64,000 nt of DNA from Pollenia angustigena (GCA_930367215.1 OV884059.1:36075882-36139881), one strand, 5' to 3'. Positions 32,861 through 44,190 are shown, numbered from the stretch's first letter. Notes: a model not told the origin generated them from the letters alone. Made by a program: numbers and translations.

Positions 32861-35800
32861 CAGGGATGTCAGCGCCTTGCACAATTGTGCAAATTAATTC
32901 ACATGTACGCTTACGCTCTTTTATTTTGCGAGCGTAAAATATAATTGTTTACTGAGAAACACTCTCATTCAGCGGGAAATATCGCAAATATTGCAAGGCC
33001 TGTTTTGAGGCCTCTAAATATATTTATGTATATAAATAAATATACAATAACTGTATGTAGGTACATCTTTTTTTTTTGTTTTATTATCTTTTTTATTTTA
33101 TTTATTATCTATGTTTTTGTTTTGTTTTATTTCTATTTTTGACATTGTACAATGATTTTAAAACAGGGATTTCCATTTCTTTGCACAATTGTGCAATTGT
33201 GGTTATTTTTTAAGATAGAATTTTAAAATTTTATAAAAATATATATGTAAAGTGAATCCTAATCAACAAAAATTTCAAATTTTCAAAATAATTGTTTTGC
33301 ATTTAAGCTAACGATATGTGTTTTGTTCGTGAAAAATATTCGTTGATGCCTGTAACAGGGTCCCTTTTTCTTTCGTTAAAAAGACGTACCTAAATGCAGA
33401 AATTATTAAGAAAAGAAAAAGCCACAAGAATTTGTTGGTATTTTGTGATTGTAAAAATATTTTTGTTTCTGTAGCAATCGCGTCGGTGGGTTTTTTTTTT
33501 GAAAACTCTTTTCTTGAGTAGGTAAAAATATTTAAAAAACAAGTTAAAAAAGTCTTGTTTTGCTACAATTTATGTGTAAACCTATACACATAAAAGCAAA
33601 TGTGACAGCAGGTAAAATTTTTGGGTAAGAAGATGTGTTTTATTGATGTATTAATGAAACTTTATTGTTTCGCACTATTTTTATTGCTTACTTTTTTATG
33701 CTACAATTATATGACCGAGTCTAAAGAGTAAACCTTACTACTTTATGGTATTTATTTAACGTAACTTTGACCTGTTATAATGACTTCCCTGCAAACAAAT
33801 GGAAGATATCCCCTAAGGCAATAGTGTAGCAATATCTCCAAATTGTCATCTAAAAGAAAATAATCAAAGTAATATTTTATTTTCTTCCTTTTATAATTTT
33901 TTAGAAAATTACGCAATTTTTTTTTAAATTTAATACATACGTCATAAATAAAAAATAAAAATTAATCCAATTATTAAAACTTAAAAATTATTTCTCAAAA
34001 TATTCTGCAAAAGGTAAATATTTAAATTAAATAAATCGGTTAAATATTGATCTGTTTCCTTTTAAATTTAGTCAAGAATTTCTCAACCCTGGATGCAATT
34101 TTAAAGAAGTGGTAGGTTTTTTTTAAAGAATTTGGTGGAAGCTAAATATTTATGTATATTTTTTACTTTATTTTAATGATAAATTATATTATGTTAAGTA
34201 AAATTTATACGTATACAATTACCAATTTAATTTTAAATAAAAAGCTGTGCTTTTTTGTACCCAAATGGCAATTTTTTTAAATGCAAAATCTTCTTTTTAT
34301 CTTCCCAATGATATTTTGGTGATATCTTCCTATTTTCTTAAAAGTGGTTATCTGGCGATATTGCCAGTTAATCATCTAGCAGTATCGCTTTCGTATTGCT
34401 TAGAAGTATTGCCATCGAGACACGTTTCTTCCCGAAGGAAGTATCTTCCGCAATACGAAATCGATTATTACCGCAATAACATTTTTCATCCAGGCAATAC
34501 GTTTGGCAATACATAAGGTGTATTTCTGTGTTTGCTGGGTTTATACATTTTTGCAGGCAAACTCAGGTGCGCATTTGGTATTTTGTAAAAAGTTATGATA
34601 TACCATTAGCTAGAATTAAAATGTATGCACAGATGTTTGAAGTATGAGTAACCCAACACCGTGAATACCCTTTCTATTTTACTTACCACTATGAATACCC
34701 TAACTTTTTACTAAAATAACTTTTTCACGTTATAATTCTCATGTAATTCATTTTATTTTTGAATAAATAGACCAGGGAAATCCATTTCTATGTACAATTG
34801 TGTATACCTGTAAACTTCAAATTAGAATTTCATTTAATAGTCTTGTAGGCAGCGATAACGGACGTGCAAGCGGATGAGTTTATTAAAAAAAAGATAAATG
34901 ATGCCATATAAAAAATATTTTATGATAAAAAATGCATTTAATTATTTTCAATGTCTCTTATGTTTTAAAACATTTGAACTTAAGAGATTGTATACTTTGA
35001 AAAGGCATTATGATCATTTCCATAATGATATTAAACAATATGAAGTAAAAGAAAGGGAAAACCAATATAAGATTAAAAAAAAGATTTATTTGGATAGCTT
35101 GAAAAGTTGGGTATCACAAGAAGAAGAGCATGAAGATAGGATAGAAGAGTTAAAAATAGAAATATCAAATTTACTAACTTTGGAAATAGTAAAACAGGGA
35201 AGACCATTTTCCGATGGGGCATTTATAAAAAAGCTTTTCAATGCAGTTTTGGAAAAACTGAAAATCGATTGCAGCGTAATAAAAACGCTTCCCATGAGCC
35301 GAAATAGTGTCGTCAAGCGCACATCAATTTTAGCTGCACATATACAATCTGTGATTAGGGAAAAGTTAAAAAATTGTGAATATTTTTCTTTTTGCCTCGA
35401 CGAAAGCACCGACATTAATGATCTTTGCCAATTGGTCATTTGTGTTCGATGCATAGATAGTGAGTACAATGTTTTTGAAACTATGTACTCACTTGAAACG
35501 TTTTACGGTAATGTAACAGGTAAGGTATTATACGACGTAGTCTTTGAAAACCTGATATCTGTTACACAAGCTTCAAAATTAGCAGGAGTTTGCACGGATG
35601 GTGCAAACGTTATGGCCGGGAAGTATGAAGGTTTCGTAGGACAGCTTAAGCAAAATGGAATTGATGTACATGCTTTCCATTGTATAATTCATCAGTCCAT
35701 GCTTGCCTCAAAATTTATAAGTGATCATGCCGCTATTAAGACTGCAGAGCGGATAATCAATAGAATACGGGGGGTGGGCCATCATTCATTAACGCACAGA

Positions 35801-36463
35801 AAATTTGTAAGTTTTCTTAAAAACGTAAACGCCAATCACCACGACTTATTATAGGCTAGTAAAATCTACTCTTTTTATAATGGTGGTAAATACTTACAGA
35901 ATATTTTTAAACTTAATATTTGCATTAGTATGAGCAAATGAATTTTCATTGTTAGAATTCGCAAAGGTATGTTGAGCAAAAAACGAAAAATATTGGAAAG
36001 AATTGTATTAGGTTGTAAAAAGACTTCAAATATTGTGAACTGCGCAATTTTTTCAAAAAATAAGCAGTTTCTGAGGTTCCAAATTAAATTTATTTAAATA
36101 ATAACTGATTGTGTCTGTCCATAACTCAACATTTTTCGATAATTGTATTATTATTTATTGCTTTTAAGTCTTCATAGCAATAAATGTAAGTTAACTTTAA
36201 ATGGTCTGATGAAAAATGAATGGAAAGCATGAACAATATTTCCTCGCATAATGCTGGCCCTGGTGTTTGCATCGCCCTTTCATGAAAATGTTTTGTAAGT
36301 TTTAATACCTTACCTGATTCCCAACAATTTAATCGAACATAGATGACCCCTAGAAAAGGTCTTTAATAAGGCCTCGCAATAGGCCTCGCAACCGCATATT
36401 TCGCCGCTGGGCATGTAAGAGATAAGAGTAATCTCACCAACACAATCATAATTGACATCACTG
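32861..36463 (+). mobile_element. 3.6-kb hAT element with partial transposase
   Basis: Starts CAGGGATGTCAGCGCC, ends TTGACATCACTG. Perfect duplication ATTTAGAC (32853-32860, 36464-36471). Subterminal GCAAGGCCT / AGGCCTCGC motifs at both sides. Encodes the first half of a hAT transposase. A 1.1-kb derivative with the same ends is at 57061-58156. Confidence 0.93.
34898..35854 (+). pseudogene. hAT transposase, N-terminal half
   Basis: 318 codons, the longest open frame in the window. Residues 18-45 contain a zinc finger (CLLCFKTF then HYDHFHN). At about 160-185 CEYFSFCLDESTDINDLCQL gives the first catalytic Asp of the RNase-H fold. CTDGANVMAGKYEGFVGQL gives the second, followed by the insertion-domain motif AFHCIIHQSMLASKF (CxxH). 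It stops right after NANHHDLL, with 600 bp left to the element end. The third catalytic Glu and the dimerisation domain are absent, so it is a C-terminally deleted copy; typical members of this subgroup are about twice as long. Confidence 0.9.
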
Positions 36464-37110
36464 ATTTAGACCCATTATTTATAGTGTCTAATGAAGATAT
36501 AAACTATTTCGAATTAGTTTCAGAGTTTAAAGATATAACTGACCCAGATACATTTATACATGAATTTAAACTTCTAGAGAGTAAAGTAAGTGACACGGAA
36601 TATGAACACATATTTTAAATTTCGAATGCTGTGAAGATTTTTGGCGTGAAATTGGAACATTGAAAAATAGATTTAATGAGTATACGCTTCTGAGCGTGTT
36701 TTAACTAAGTTAGCTTTGATCAAAAATAAAGTAAAAAATAGGTTAAAAGTAAGTACTTGCGAATCCATGATTTTATCTTTAAATTTGTTAGATACTATCC
36801 TTAAAGATTGGGTTTCAAGTGAACATATTACGAAAGTATAGTTATAGTCGTTTTAAGAACAATTAATTGTAAAAAAATTTGTATGAAACTGACCATTAAT
36901 AAATAACACAGGACTACACTGAAAAAGTTTGTTTAACCATTCCAACTGATTCTTATATTTTTTGGAATGCTAAAGACGAATTTGAGCGCAGTTTTCTCCC
37001 ATCACGTCACATTTTTCAGATACACCAATTGTTGTTATTTCGGAAGATGTTTTGTATCACAATTTATAACAAAATCAAGTTTTATAGTTTTGGTTTATAA
37101 ACCTGATTAC
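36464..37110 (+). mobile_element. hAT-X copy 3, 3' part
   Basis: From TTTAGACCCATTATTTATAG on, it matches copy 1 (5701 onward) including the dimerisation-domain relic, without the foldback. Cut on the left by the 3.6-kb hAT, which used ATTTAGAC of this repeat as target. Confidence 0.65.
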
Positions 37111-37210
37111 AAAAATTTTAAGCAATAATAGACGAAATTGGATGAAAACTAAATATGCTTTAGTACAGAAATTAAAACACTAGCATGTATGCATTTATTT
37201 GTATTAAATT

Positions 37211-37321
37211 GCCCTACGGTGTCTACAAGAACATTTCTTTCGCATATTTATAAAAAACTAAAATAAGTTTTTGTTTTCAATACAAATATACCAAAGAAAT
37301 GTTCTTGTCGACATCGTGGGC
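37211..37321. mobile_element. 111-bp hairpin MITE
   Basis: Arms GCCCTACGGTGTCTACAAG and inverse, including AAGAAATGTTCTTG. About 38 bp per arm. Target duplication not clear. Confidence 0.65.
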
Positions 37322-37325
37322 TTAA

Positions 37326-37595
37326 AGGCCTAACCAGAATGTGAATAACGTGGCTTAAGCAACCGAGCGAATAAATGTAAATCATATGTGTAAAACCATG
37401 TTGAGCTTAAGGGAACTTTTTGTTAAATTTAATGAAACTGTAATTTGCTTAAGCAAAGTGCGAAACTAATCGCACATTCCGTACGGAATCAAAAGTTTTT
37501 TATTTTGTTTTTGTTTTTTTTAATGTATTTGAGAGGCTTTTTTGTTTATTTTTGACAGTAGCTTAAGTTTGTTTATGCACATTCTGGTTGGGCCT
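37326..37595. mobile_element. PIF/Harbinger-like MITE (AGGCCTAACCA ends), copy 2
   Basis: Sibling of 15056-15313 in opposite orientation; shares the internal palindrome ATTCCGTACGGAAT. TAA on both sides (37323-37325, 37596-37598). Confidence 0.8.
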
Positions 37596-37599
37596 TAAG

Positions 37600-38063
37600 C
37601 CTACAACGTTTGTAATTAGGTTGACTGTATAATAAAATTATAAAACTGTGGATTTTGTTATTAATTGTGGTACAAATCATCTTCCGAAATTACTGTAATT
37701 TGTGTATCTCATTAAGGTGCTATCAGACGGGATGTATTTTACATATGGTACTGTCAAATTTTCCATCTGTAAAAGTTGTACACATCGTGTGATACATATG
37801 AAACTTTGCATGTGTAAAATACATGTGGAAATACATATGTAACTTTTGCGATTAGAACACGCTATATTTTCCTTCGGCAAACATAAACAAAACAGCTGGT
37901 TTGTTTTGAAACGTAAACAAAAGTCAGCTTTTGTGATGGGAGAATCTGGGGGATGGGCAAATAAATTTCTAAAAAGTTTTCAAATATCTACCTGTGCAAT
38001 ACAGTGCCTTTAATAAATCACAGAAAATGTATTCAGAAGGAAAAGTACAAGAAATATATTAAT
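37600..38063. other. No gene; possible MITE half at 37725-37870
   Basis: GGTGCTATCAGACGGGATG followed by repeated ACATATG/TGTAAAA phrases looks like one end of an inverted-repeat element, but no partner was found. Confidence 0.35.
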
Positions 38064-38290
38064 AAATGTATAATGCAACATTTTTCATTTTTCGAATTTA
38101 TGCTATGAGCTAAATTTCAGTTATGTATTTTATAAAGCTTTTTTGTAATAGTTCTATTCCTTAAATTTTTCAGAAATGACTTTATACACTACCAGACTAT
38201 TATATTGTATTTTCTTTTTACATTTTACCTTAGCCTTCCTTTGGAAAGCAATGAGGTATATTGAATGTACAGAAAATTTTACAATTATTA

Positions 38291-38353
38291 GACACCAGCA
38301 GAATGTAATGCATTTTCTGGCCCGCTACGGCCTTCGTCAGCATTCTTTGTGTC
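38291..38353 (-). ncRNA. Type-I hammerhead ribozyme, unit 1
   Basis: Minus strand: stem I strand GACAC-AA-AGAAUG, core CUGACGA, A, stem II GGCC-GUAGCG-GGCC, A, core GAA, stem III AAUG/CAUU (palindrome, no loop), A17, then stem I return CAUUCU-GCUG-GUGUC. Predicted cut between 38306 and 38305. An A-A mismatch closes the base of stem II, which may slow the reaction. Confidence 0.72.
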
Positions 38354-38644
38354 TCACTGGATAGTGTTACTTTATAAAATGAATGTATTTAACTCAACTA
38401 TTTTAACAAATAGAAACTGGGAATTATTTCCTTCCGAAGGTTACTTTATATTATATTCAACATTTTTCATTTTTCCAATTTATTCTATGTGCTAAATTTC
38501 AGTTATGTATTTTATAAAGCTTTTTTGTAATAGTTCTATTCCTTCAATTATTATATTGTATTTTTTTTTACATTTTACCTTAGCCTTCCTTTGGAAAGCA
38601 ATGAGGTACATATATTGAATGTACAGAAAAATTTACAATTATTA

Positions 38645-38707
38645 GACAGCAGCAGAATGTAATGCATTTTCTGGCTCGCTACGGCCTTCGTCAGCATTCT
38701 TTGTGTC
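38645..38707 (-). ncRNA. Type-I hammerhead ribozyme, unit 2
   Basis: Same layout as unit 1. Stem II has one change (GAGCC for GGGCC) and the outer stem I one mismatch (CUGUC). Predicted cut between 38660 and 38659. Confidence 0.68.
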
Positions 38708-39028
38708 TCCCTGGATAGTGTTACTTTATAAACTGAATGCATTTAACTCAACTATTTTAACAATTAGAAATTGGGAATTATTTCCTTGTGAAGGTTACTT
38801 TATATTATTATAAACATTTTTTTCATTTTTCGAATTTATTCTATGAGTTAAATTTCAGTTATGTATTTTGTAAAGCTTTTTTGTAATAGTTCTATTCCTT
38901 AAATTTTTCAAAAATGACTTTATACACTACCAGACTATTATATTGTATTTTCTTTTTACATTTTACCTTAGCCTTCCTTTGGAAAGCAATGAGGTATATT
39001 GAATGTACAGAACAATTTACAATTATCA

Positions 39029-39091
39029 GACACCAGCAGAATGTAATGCATTTTCTGGCCCGCTACGGCCTTCGTCAGCATTCTTTGTGTC
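39029..39091 (-). ncRNA. Type-I hammerhead ribozyme, unit 3
   Basis: Identical to unit 1 over the 63 positions read. Predicted cut between 39044 and 39043, 384 bp from unit 2. Confidence 0.72.
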
Positions 39092-39448
39092 TCACTGGAT
39101 AGTGTTACTTTATAAAGTGAATGTATTTAACTCAACTATTTTAACAAATAGAAACTGGGAATTTTTTCCTTCCGAAGGTTACTTTATATTACATTCAACA
39201 TTTTTCATTTTTCGAATTTATTCTATGAGCTAAATTTCAGTTATGTATTTTATAAAGCTTTTTTGTAATAGTCCTATTCCTTCAATTATTCAGAAATGAC
39301 TTGAAGGAATAGGACTATTACAAAAAAGCTTTATAAAATACATAACTGAATTTTAGCTCATAGAATAAATTCGAAAAATGAAAAATGTTGAATATAATAT
39401 AAAGTAACCTTCGGAAGGAAATAATTCCCAGTTTCTAAATGTATAATG

Positions 39449-39891
39449 TATATATAAAACACATTTCATAAATATCTTATATTTGCTGCAACAATGTCAT
39501 AACCCAAAAAACATGTTTGGCAGAAAACAAGTTTAACGCGTTTTTGAGTTACCAAACCATTAAAGTCAATATTTTAAAAAAATTACTTCTCGAGAAAAAT
39601 ATTTCCATTTATTTTAGTTTTTACAACAAATGAGCCGTTTGTAAGTAAGTATGTATGTATGTCTATTTTAATACGATCAATTGTTTTTTAGTGTATAAAA
39701 TTACTAAACAATGTTTTTTGTTATATTTTTATACCATTTAGTATTATAATAAATAGAAAAAATCGTAAAAAATGCATAATGTGGTGTACTTATTTTAATT
39801 TTAAAAGACGTACCCTTTTTTTTTTTTTAATTCTCTTTTTGGTGTCACTTTTTTGTAGATCTCCCATTTTTTTGTACTTTTTAAAAATATC
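39449..39891. other. AT-rich spacer, no gene
   Basis: Only a short GTATGTATGTATG run near 39650 stands out. Confidence 0.5.
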
Positions 39892-40279
39892 CGACGCACA
39901 GTGGGAAATTTTACGAGAAGGCGGTCAAAATTCCATAACTTTTGACTGGATCGGTATTTTGTTTGCTCGATAGGTGCGTTGTTAGGCTTTAATTTGCGCT
40001 ATAAAACGTAAAATTCGACTGATAGGAGCAAAAGTTATGGGGAGTTCAAAATGCATTTTCATTTTTTTGTTGAGTTTCGGTGTAAAAGTTGAATATTTCA
40101 TATATGATTTTTTTATAATTTATCATTATTTCTCTTGTATTTTACAACTGATACTTATTTTTTTATTGTCGAACTTAGATCCTGTCAGAAAATGCCAATA
40201 TTTGGCCCCTGTAACTTTTTTAATCCCAATATTCACAGGGGCCAAAGGTTGGCTTTTTTGGGACGAGACGAGTTGTTAT

Positions 40280-40524
40280 CACAGAGCACACAGAGGCGTC
40301 ACGAGACAGAAACTATTGTGTTTTTTTCTGTAATTTTCTTCGAAAGCTGCCCTTTTTGCGTTTTTTGTTTTGATTATGCAATTTATGGTGATAGTAGCGG
40401 CCTGTTTTTACACATTGTCACTTCACTAACAAAAATTGTTTTCTTTCTCTTTCTTCGAAAGCTGCCCTCGCAAATGATTTAGGCATTTTTCATACGTCAC
40501 TTCTTCATCTCTGTATGCTTTGTG
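40280..40524. mobile_element. hAT MITE (CACARAGCATACAGAGA family), copy 3
   Basis: 245 bp; flanks GTTGTTAT and GTTGTAAT (one mismatch). Orientation is opposite to copies 1 and 2. It lies inside the Transib element. Confidence 0.88.
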
Positions 40525-40751
40525 GTTGTAATAAGGATAAAACTGAAAAAGAATATTTTGAAAAATGCCCAAATAGCATTCTTGGCTATCGATAACATTT
40601 TAGGTAATTCAACTTTTATTTTTGGTTTGAGAAGTATGTGTATTTTATTTTTATATATTAATACAAATATATGTATACTTAAATCAAAAATTAATTATAA
40701 TCTACATATAAACAATTTTAAATTAAACAATATTATTAAAAATTTCTTCTA

Positions 40752-41968
40752 AATAGCTTTGGGTTTCATTTTCCAGAAGTTGTTTAGCTTCTTCCTCTAA
40801 TTCGATTGAGGTTGACTTCCATTTTTGTCGAATACTGGACATACAGAAAATTAATTTCAATGCATTGGTCATCAAATTTAAATATTGCCGGTTGAAGTTC
40901 TTTAATTTGATCTTTTATTTTTCGAACTTCTTCAGTTATGACAACTTTAGTTTCCTTTTTGTAAACAAACTTTTTTGGTCTGCAATACTTTGTTGAAGAG
41001 GGAATTTCATTTTTCCATACATCCATTTCTGTAACTCTACTGGTTGACGGCTCTAAGCCAATATAAGTTTTTCTTAAACGTAATGGAACTAAAGATACCA
41101 TGAATAAGTTAGCATCAGATGAGTTTTCTGAATTACATTGCTTGTATTGTTTCTGACCAGAGCTTCCATCACATCCCCATTTAGAAAATAAAGTGATGCT
41201 GCAATTTTTACGTTTTTTTAAACAGCCAGCATCAAGTGTATTTAATAATCATTCTGCAGTTTGTTCGAGAAGAGCCTGCAATTTTACTTCTGCTGAACTT
41301 GAAGTTACACTAATAGCCGTTTGTGAAGGTAAGAACTCTTTTTTGACAGAAACTAAATCTCGATATGCTGGAAAGATTCCACAATTTTTTTCATTGGTTC
41401 GCTTTCGGAGTTCTGTATACTGATTTTTTGTCAGTTTTAAATCCAAAAATAGTGCAAATGCTTCTTCTGGAGTAAATTTAATTTCTTCAGTTAGTGTAGG
41501 CATACTTTTTAAAATCCTCTTTGTGCGTTTAGGGCTCGCTTCCACAATTTTTTCAATTATTGCAATTTTTGTTTTCTTATTTTGCGTTGGTTGAATTTGA
41601 TGCAGAAATGAATCCCTTATCATACTATGAGAAATTTCTTCATTGATATTTGCAAGCTTGAATCTTCGTGATCTTTCACTGCAATTGTCAATTTGTTTTG
41701 CGGGCCGACCCACTTTTCCAGTTCTTCTTAAAAATCAGATCATTTGTTAGCCATTTTTCGTTGCGTAAGTAAAACTTTTTCTTGTTTCTAGAACATTTAA
41801 GGTACCGTTTTCTTAATGTAAATGAAAAATTTTTATCTGATGTATTTTAATTTCTTGTTCGTTGCATAATTTAAAGAATGGATCATTCATTATGTGTAAC
41901 ACAAAATCTTTTTCATCTTTCTGTTGAAAATATATATCTGCGAGAACTTTATAACTGAACTTAGCCAT
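40752..41968 (-). pseudogene. Transib (RAG1-like) transposase, internally deleted
   Basis: From ATG at 41968: MAKFSYKVLADIYFQ..., a frameshift near 41850, LRKRYLKCSRNKKKFYLRN, another near 41720, then the long frame 41713-41249 (VGRPAKQIDNCSERSRRFKL ... VKLQALLEQTAE). A TGA at 41249-41251 is followed in the same frame by LFSKWGCDGSSG, which looks like the segment with the first catalytic Asp, then SDANLFMVSLVPLRL and STKYCRPKKFVYKKET. A last frameshift near 40795 leads to a short acidic tail ending at about 40752. The region with the second Asp and the Glu is missing. Confidence 0.7.
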
Positions 41969-43089
41969 TGTTTAAACAATAATGAAGGTAAAATTATGAA
42001 TGCATGCATTTTTATACTCTTGATAGAAGTTTTTTTAAATGATCTTTTGTTACCACTTCTTTGAAACATAAAAACCCTTTTTTAAATACAAATTTAATCT
42101 TTTATTAGCATTTCTTTGAAACATAAAAACCCCTGTTTTCCCACTTTTTAAAAGGATAACATACCGGCAATAAATTAACAGGTAACATGTAGGTAATTTT
42201 CACGTAAAATATAACTGCGTGCTGGTTTTTTTACCATTTACCTGCTCTTCCATTTTTTTAAATTAAGTTGCAATTTTCAGGTAATTAAACTATGTAGTTT
42301 ATGTTGCGGCTATTTACTAATGTTTAACCGTTTAACTTACTCAGAAATCTAACGTGTTAGTCTATTTATGTCGCCTATTCGTTTTGCAGCATCCGTTCAC
42401 CCACAATAAGTTCATAACAATGGCAATACCTTTACCTTCTCCAAATTAATTGATAACCTGACGTGCTAGATAATTTATGTTGTCTGAACTGCTTTATTTG
42501 TCGAAAATTCTTTAAGACTCATCTTCTTTAATTTCAGTAATGTTTCCTTGCAGGACTTATTTTTTGAACCGAATATCTTACCTTGGTTCACAGAAATTGC
42601 TGTAGTTCGCAAGGCCGTATCCAGACGTGTGTACAATGGGGTATAGAAATGTAGGTTAGATTCTGGACTACAAGAGAGTATAGATTTTTTTTGACGCGTT
42701 TTGACGGGCAGGACTTATGCTCTATAAAATAGGAAATTTCCGGGAATAGTTCTAGAGGTCGCAGAGTTTAATGCTTTAAACCACGTGTAGCTAATGAAAT
42801 AAACTAATTCACAAAACTTATTCTGTCAAAAAATCTTAAAAAAACAAAAAAGTTATGAGCATTTCAACTTCAAAAATTGACTCAGAAATTCAAAACTATA
42901 ACCAAATATTGAGAAAGTCCATTTCGGACCACCCTGTTCTCAATGAAATGGTTGAAATAGGGTTGACATTTTTTGGCTCCCGAGGTTCACTAGTATTTAC
43001 TTTCACATGAATAAAAAAATTTTAAAATCGGAGAACATAAAAAAAAATAATTTTGGCCGCCTTCTCAAAATATGAACCAATGTGCGACA

Positions 43090-43189
43090 GTAGCCTGGGT
43101 ATAAATAACAAAGCACGATGCAAGGTATATTTACACAAGGTAAACTCGTTGGCCCATATGTTTGTCAGCTGATTACCCCTAGTAGGAAC
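43090..43189. repeat. Terminal fragment CAAGGTATATTTACACAAGG
   Basis: The phrase at 43116-43140 recurs at 60394-60418 and in shorter form at 14635. It is probably one end of an unnamed element. Confidence 0.4.
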
Positions 43190-43210
43190 CTTAACATGTT
43201 TAAAGACTAT

Positions 43211-43429
43211 GGCCCGTTTTCACAACTTACCGATAGCTTAAGGTAGGATTTTATCGGACGTATAAAACGTGTTTCATTATTGCAACTTTACTTTTACCTA
43301 CCAGGTAGGATGGACCTTAATTTACTTTATCGCTCACTTTTGGTTAAAGTAAAGTTTTAATAATGGAACAGTTCTTATAAGGCCGTTTAAAGTCTACTTT
43401 AAGCTATCGGTAAGTTGTGAAAACGGGCC
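43211..43429. mobile_element. MITE with GGCCCGTTTTCACAACTTACC ends, copy 1
   Basis: 219 bp with about 33-bp inverted ends. TAT on both sides (43208-43210, 43430-43432). The internal phrase TACCAGGTAGGA is palindromic. More copies at 62886-63636. Confidence 0.82.
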
Positions 43430-43736
43430 TATGTTACTTAAAAAAACGCACAAAAAAATAATTATGCATCAATTATCATTTCAAAAACTACAGATAAAAT
43501 CTTCTGGTTGATCAGCCAATGCAATTTTGTTTTACATATTGTTTGTGTTAAAAAGTGTTAGCATTTAAGAAGATGGAATACATTTGTCACAGCCAACTGA
43601 ATTATTATTTTAAAAGGGTCTAGTAATTATAAGAAGAGCTTCTAATAACTCATATTGCATTATGTTGATTTCGATTCTATTTATAAAAGAAAAGACTCGT
43701 TCATAACATTCAGCAAGCTCTTGAAAAGGTTTCGAA

Positions 43737-43983
43737 TACAAAGCTTACAGAGATGAAAAAAGTGACGTATGAAAAATGCCTATATCATTTGCGAGGGCAG
43801 CTTTAGAAGAAAGAGAAAGAAAACGTTTTTTTGGTAGTGATTTGGCAATGTGTAAAAACAGGCCGCTACTATCAACACATATTACGTAATCAAAACATAA
43901 AATGCAAAAAGGGCAGCTTTCGAAGAAAAAGACAGAAAAAAATACAGTATTTTCTGTCTCGTGACGCCTCTGTATGCTCTGTG
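43737..43983. mobile_element. 247-bp hAT MITE, copy 2
   Basis: Perfect duplication GTTTCGAA (43729-43736, 43984-43991). The first base of the left end is changed (T for C). Same length as copy 1. Confidence 0.92.
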
Positions 43984-44190
43984 GTTTCGAACCAACAGCG
44001 TCTTGGTATGACAAAGTTTTCGAACAAAAAGACTTTTTGCATTTTTACCCACCTTGAACAAACTGGTCTTGCCATTGCACAAATGGCATAAATAATAATA
44101 AAAGTCCCCAGGTAAATCCCCCTGGTGACTTCCACTAAAATTGTATCCCCAATAAAAAAAATCCCCAAAAATGAGAACGCTGCCGACAAT

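Larger units (their letters stand above)
38076..39436 (-). mobile_element. Retrozyme-like element: tandem hammerhead repeats
   Basis: About 3.3 tandem units on the minus strand (38076-39300), followed on the right by a 136-bp inverted piece of the same unit (39301-39436). The whole is flanked by a perfect 12-bp direct repeat, AAATGTATAATG (38064-38075 and 39437-39448). Predicted cleavage sites are 354 and 384 bp apart. Each full unit holds a 63-nt type-I hammerhead. There is no coding region: the open frames on the plus strand are repeat artefacts. Tandem units, a hammerhead with palindromic stem III and a target duplication match animal retrozymes, non-coding elements thought to be moved by Penelope-like enzymes. 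The inversion at the RNA 5' side suggests target-primed insertion. Confidence 0.8.
39897..43084 (-). mobile_element. Transib element (3.19 kb)
   Basis: Ends are CACAGTGGG and, inverted, CACATTGG, followed on both sides by GAGAAGGCGGYCAAAATT (about 36-bp inverted repeats). 5-bp flanks CGACG (39892-39896) and CGACA (43085-43089). A 5-bp GC-rich duplication and CACWRTG ends define the Transib superfamily, the relatives of the RAG recombinase. It encodes a broken transposase on the minus strand. It carries a 245-bp hAT MITE at 40280-40524. Confidence 0.82.
43190..44182. mobile_element. Right part of the split hAT element
   Basis: Read inverted, it starts CAGCGTTCTCATTTTTGGGG at 44182 and follows the 810-bp element (26820 on) through to its position about 27400, with a MITE at 43737 and another at 43211 inserted. 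It is followed by CCGACAAT (44183-44190), the same 8 bp that precede the left part at 21111. Confidence 0.75.

Noticed and set aside
35086..35469. 127-codon minus-strand frame
   Set aside because: Shadow of the hAT transposase on the plus strand, which has clear catalytic motifs.
38176..39233. Plus-strand open frames (62-76 codons) repeated twice
   Set aside because: They are the antisense of the tandem hammerhead units; the repeats copy the frame, and no domain is present.
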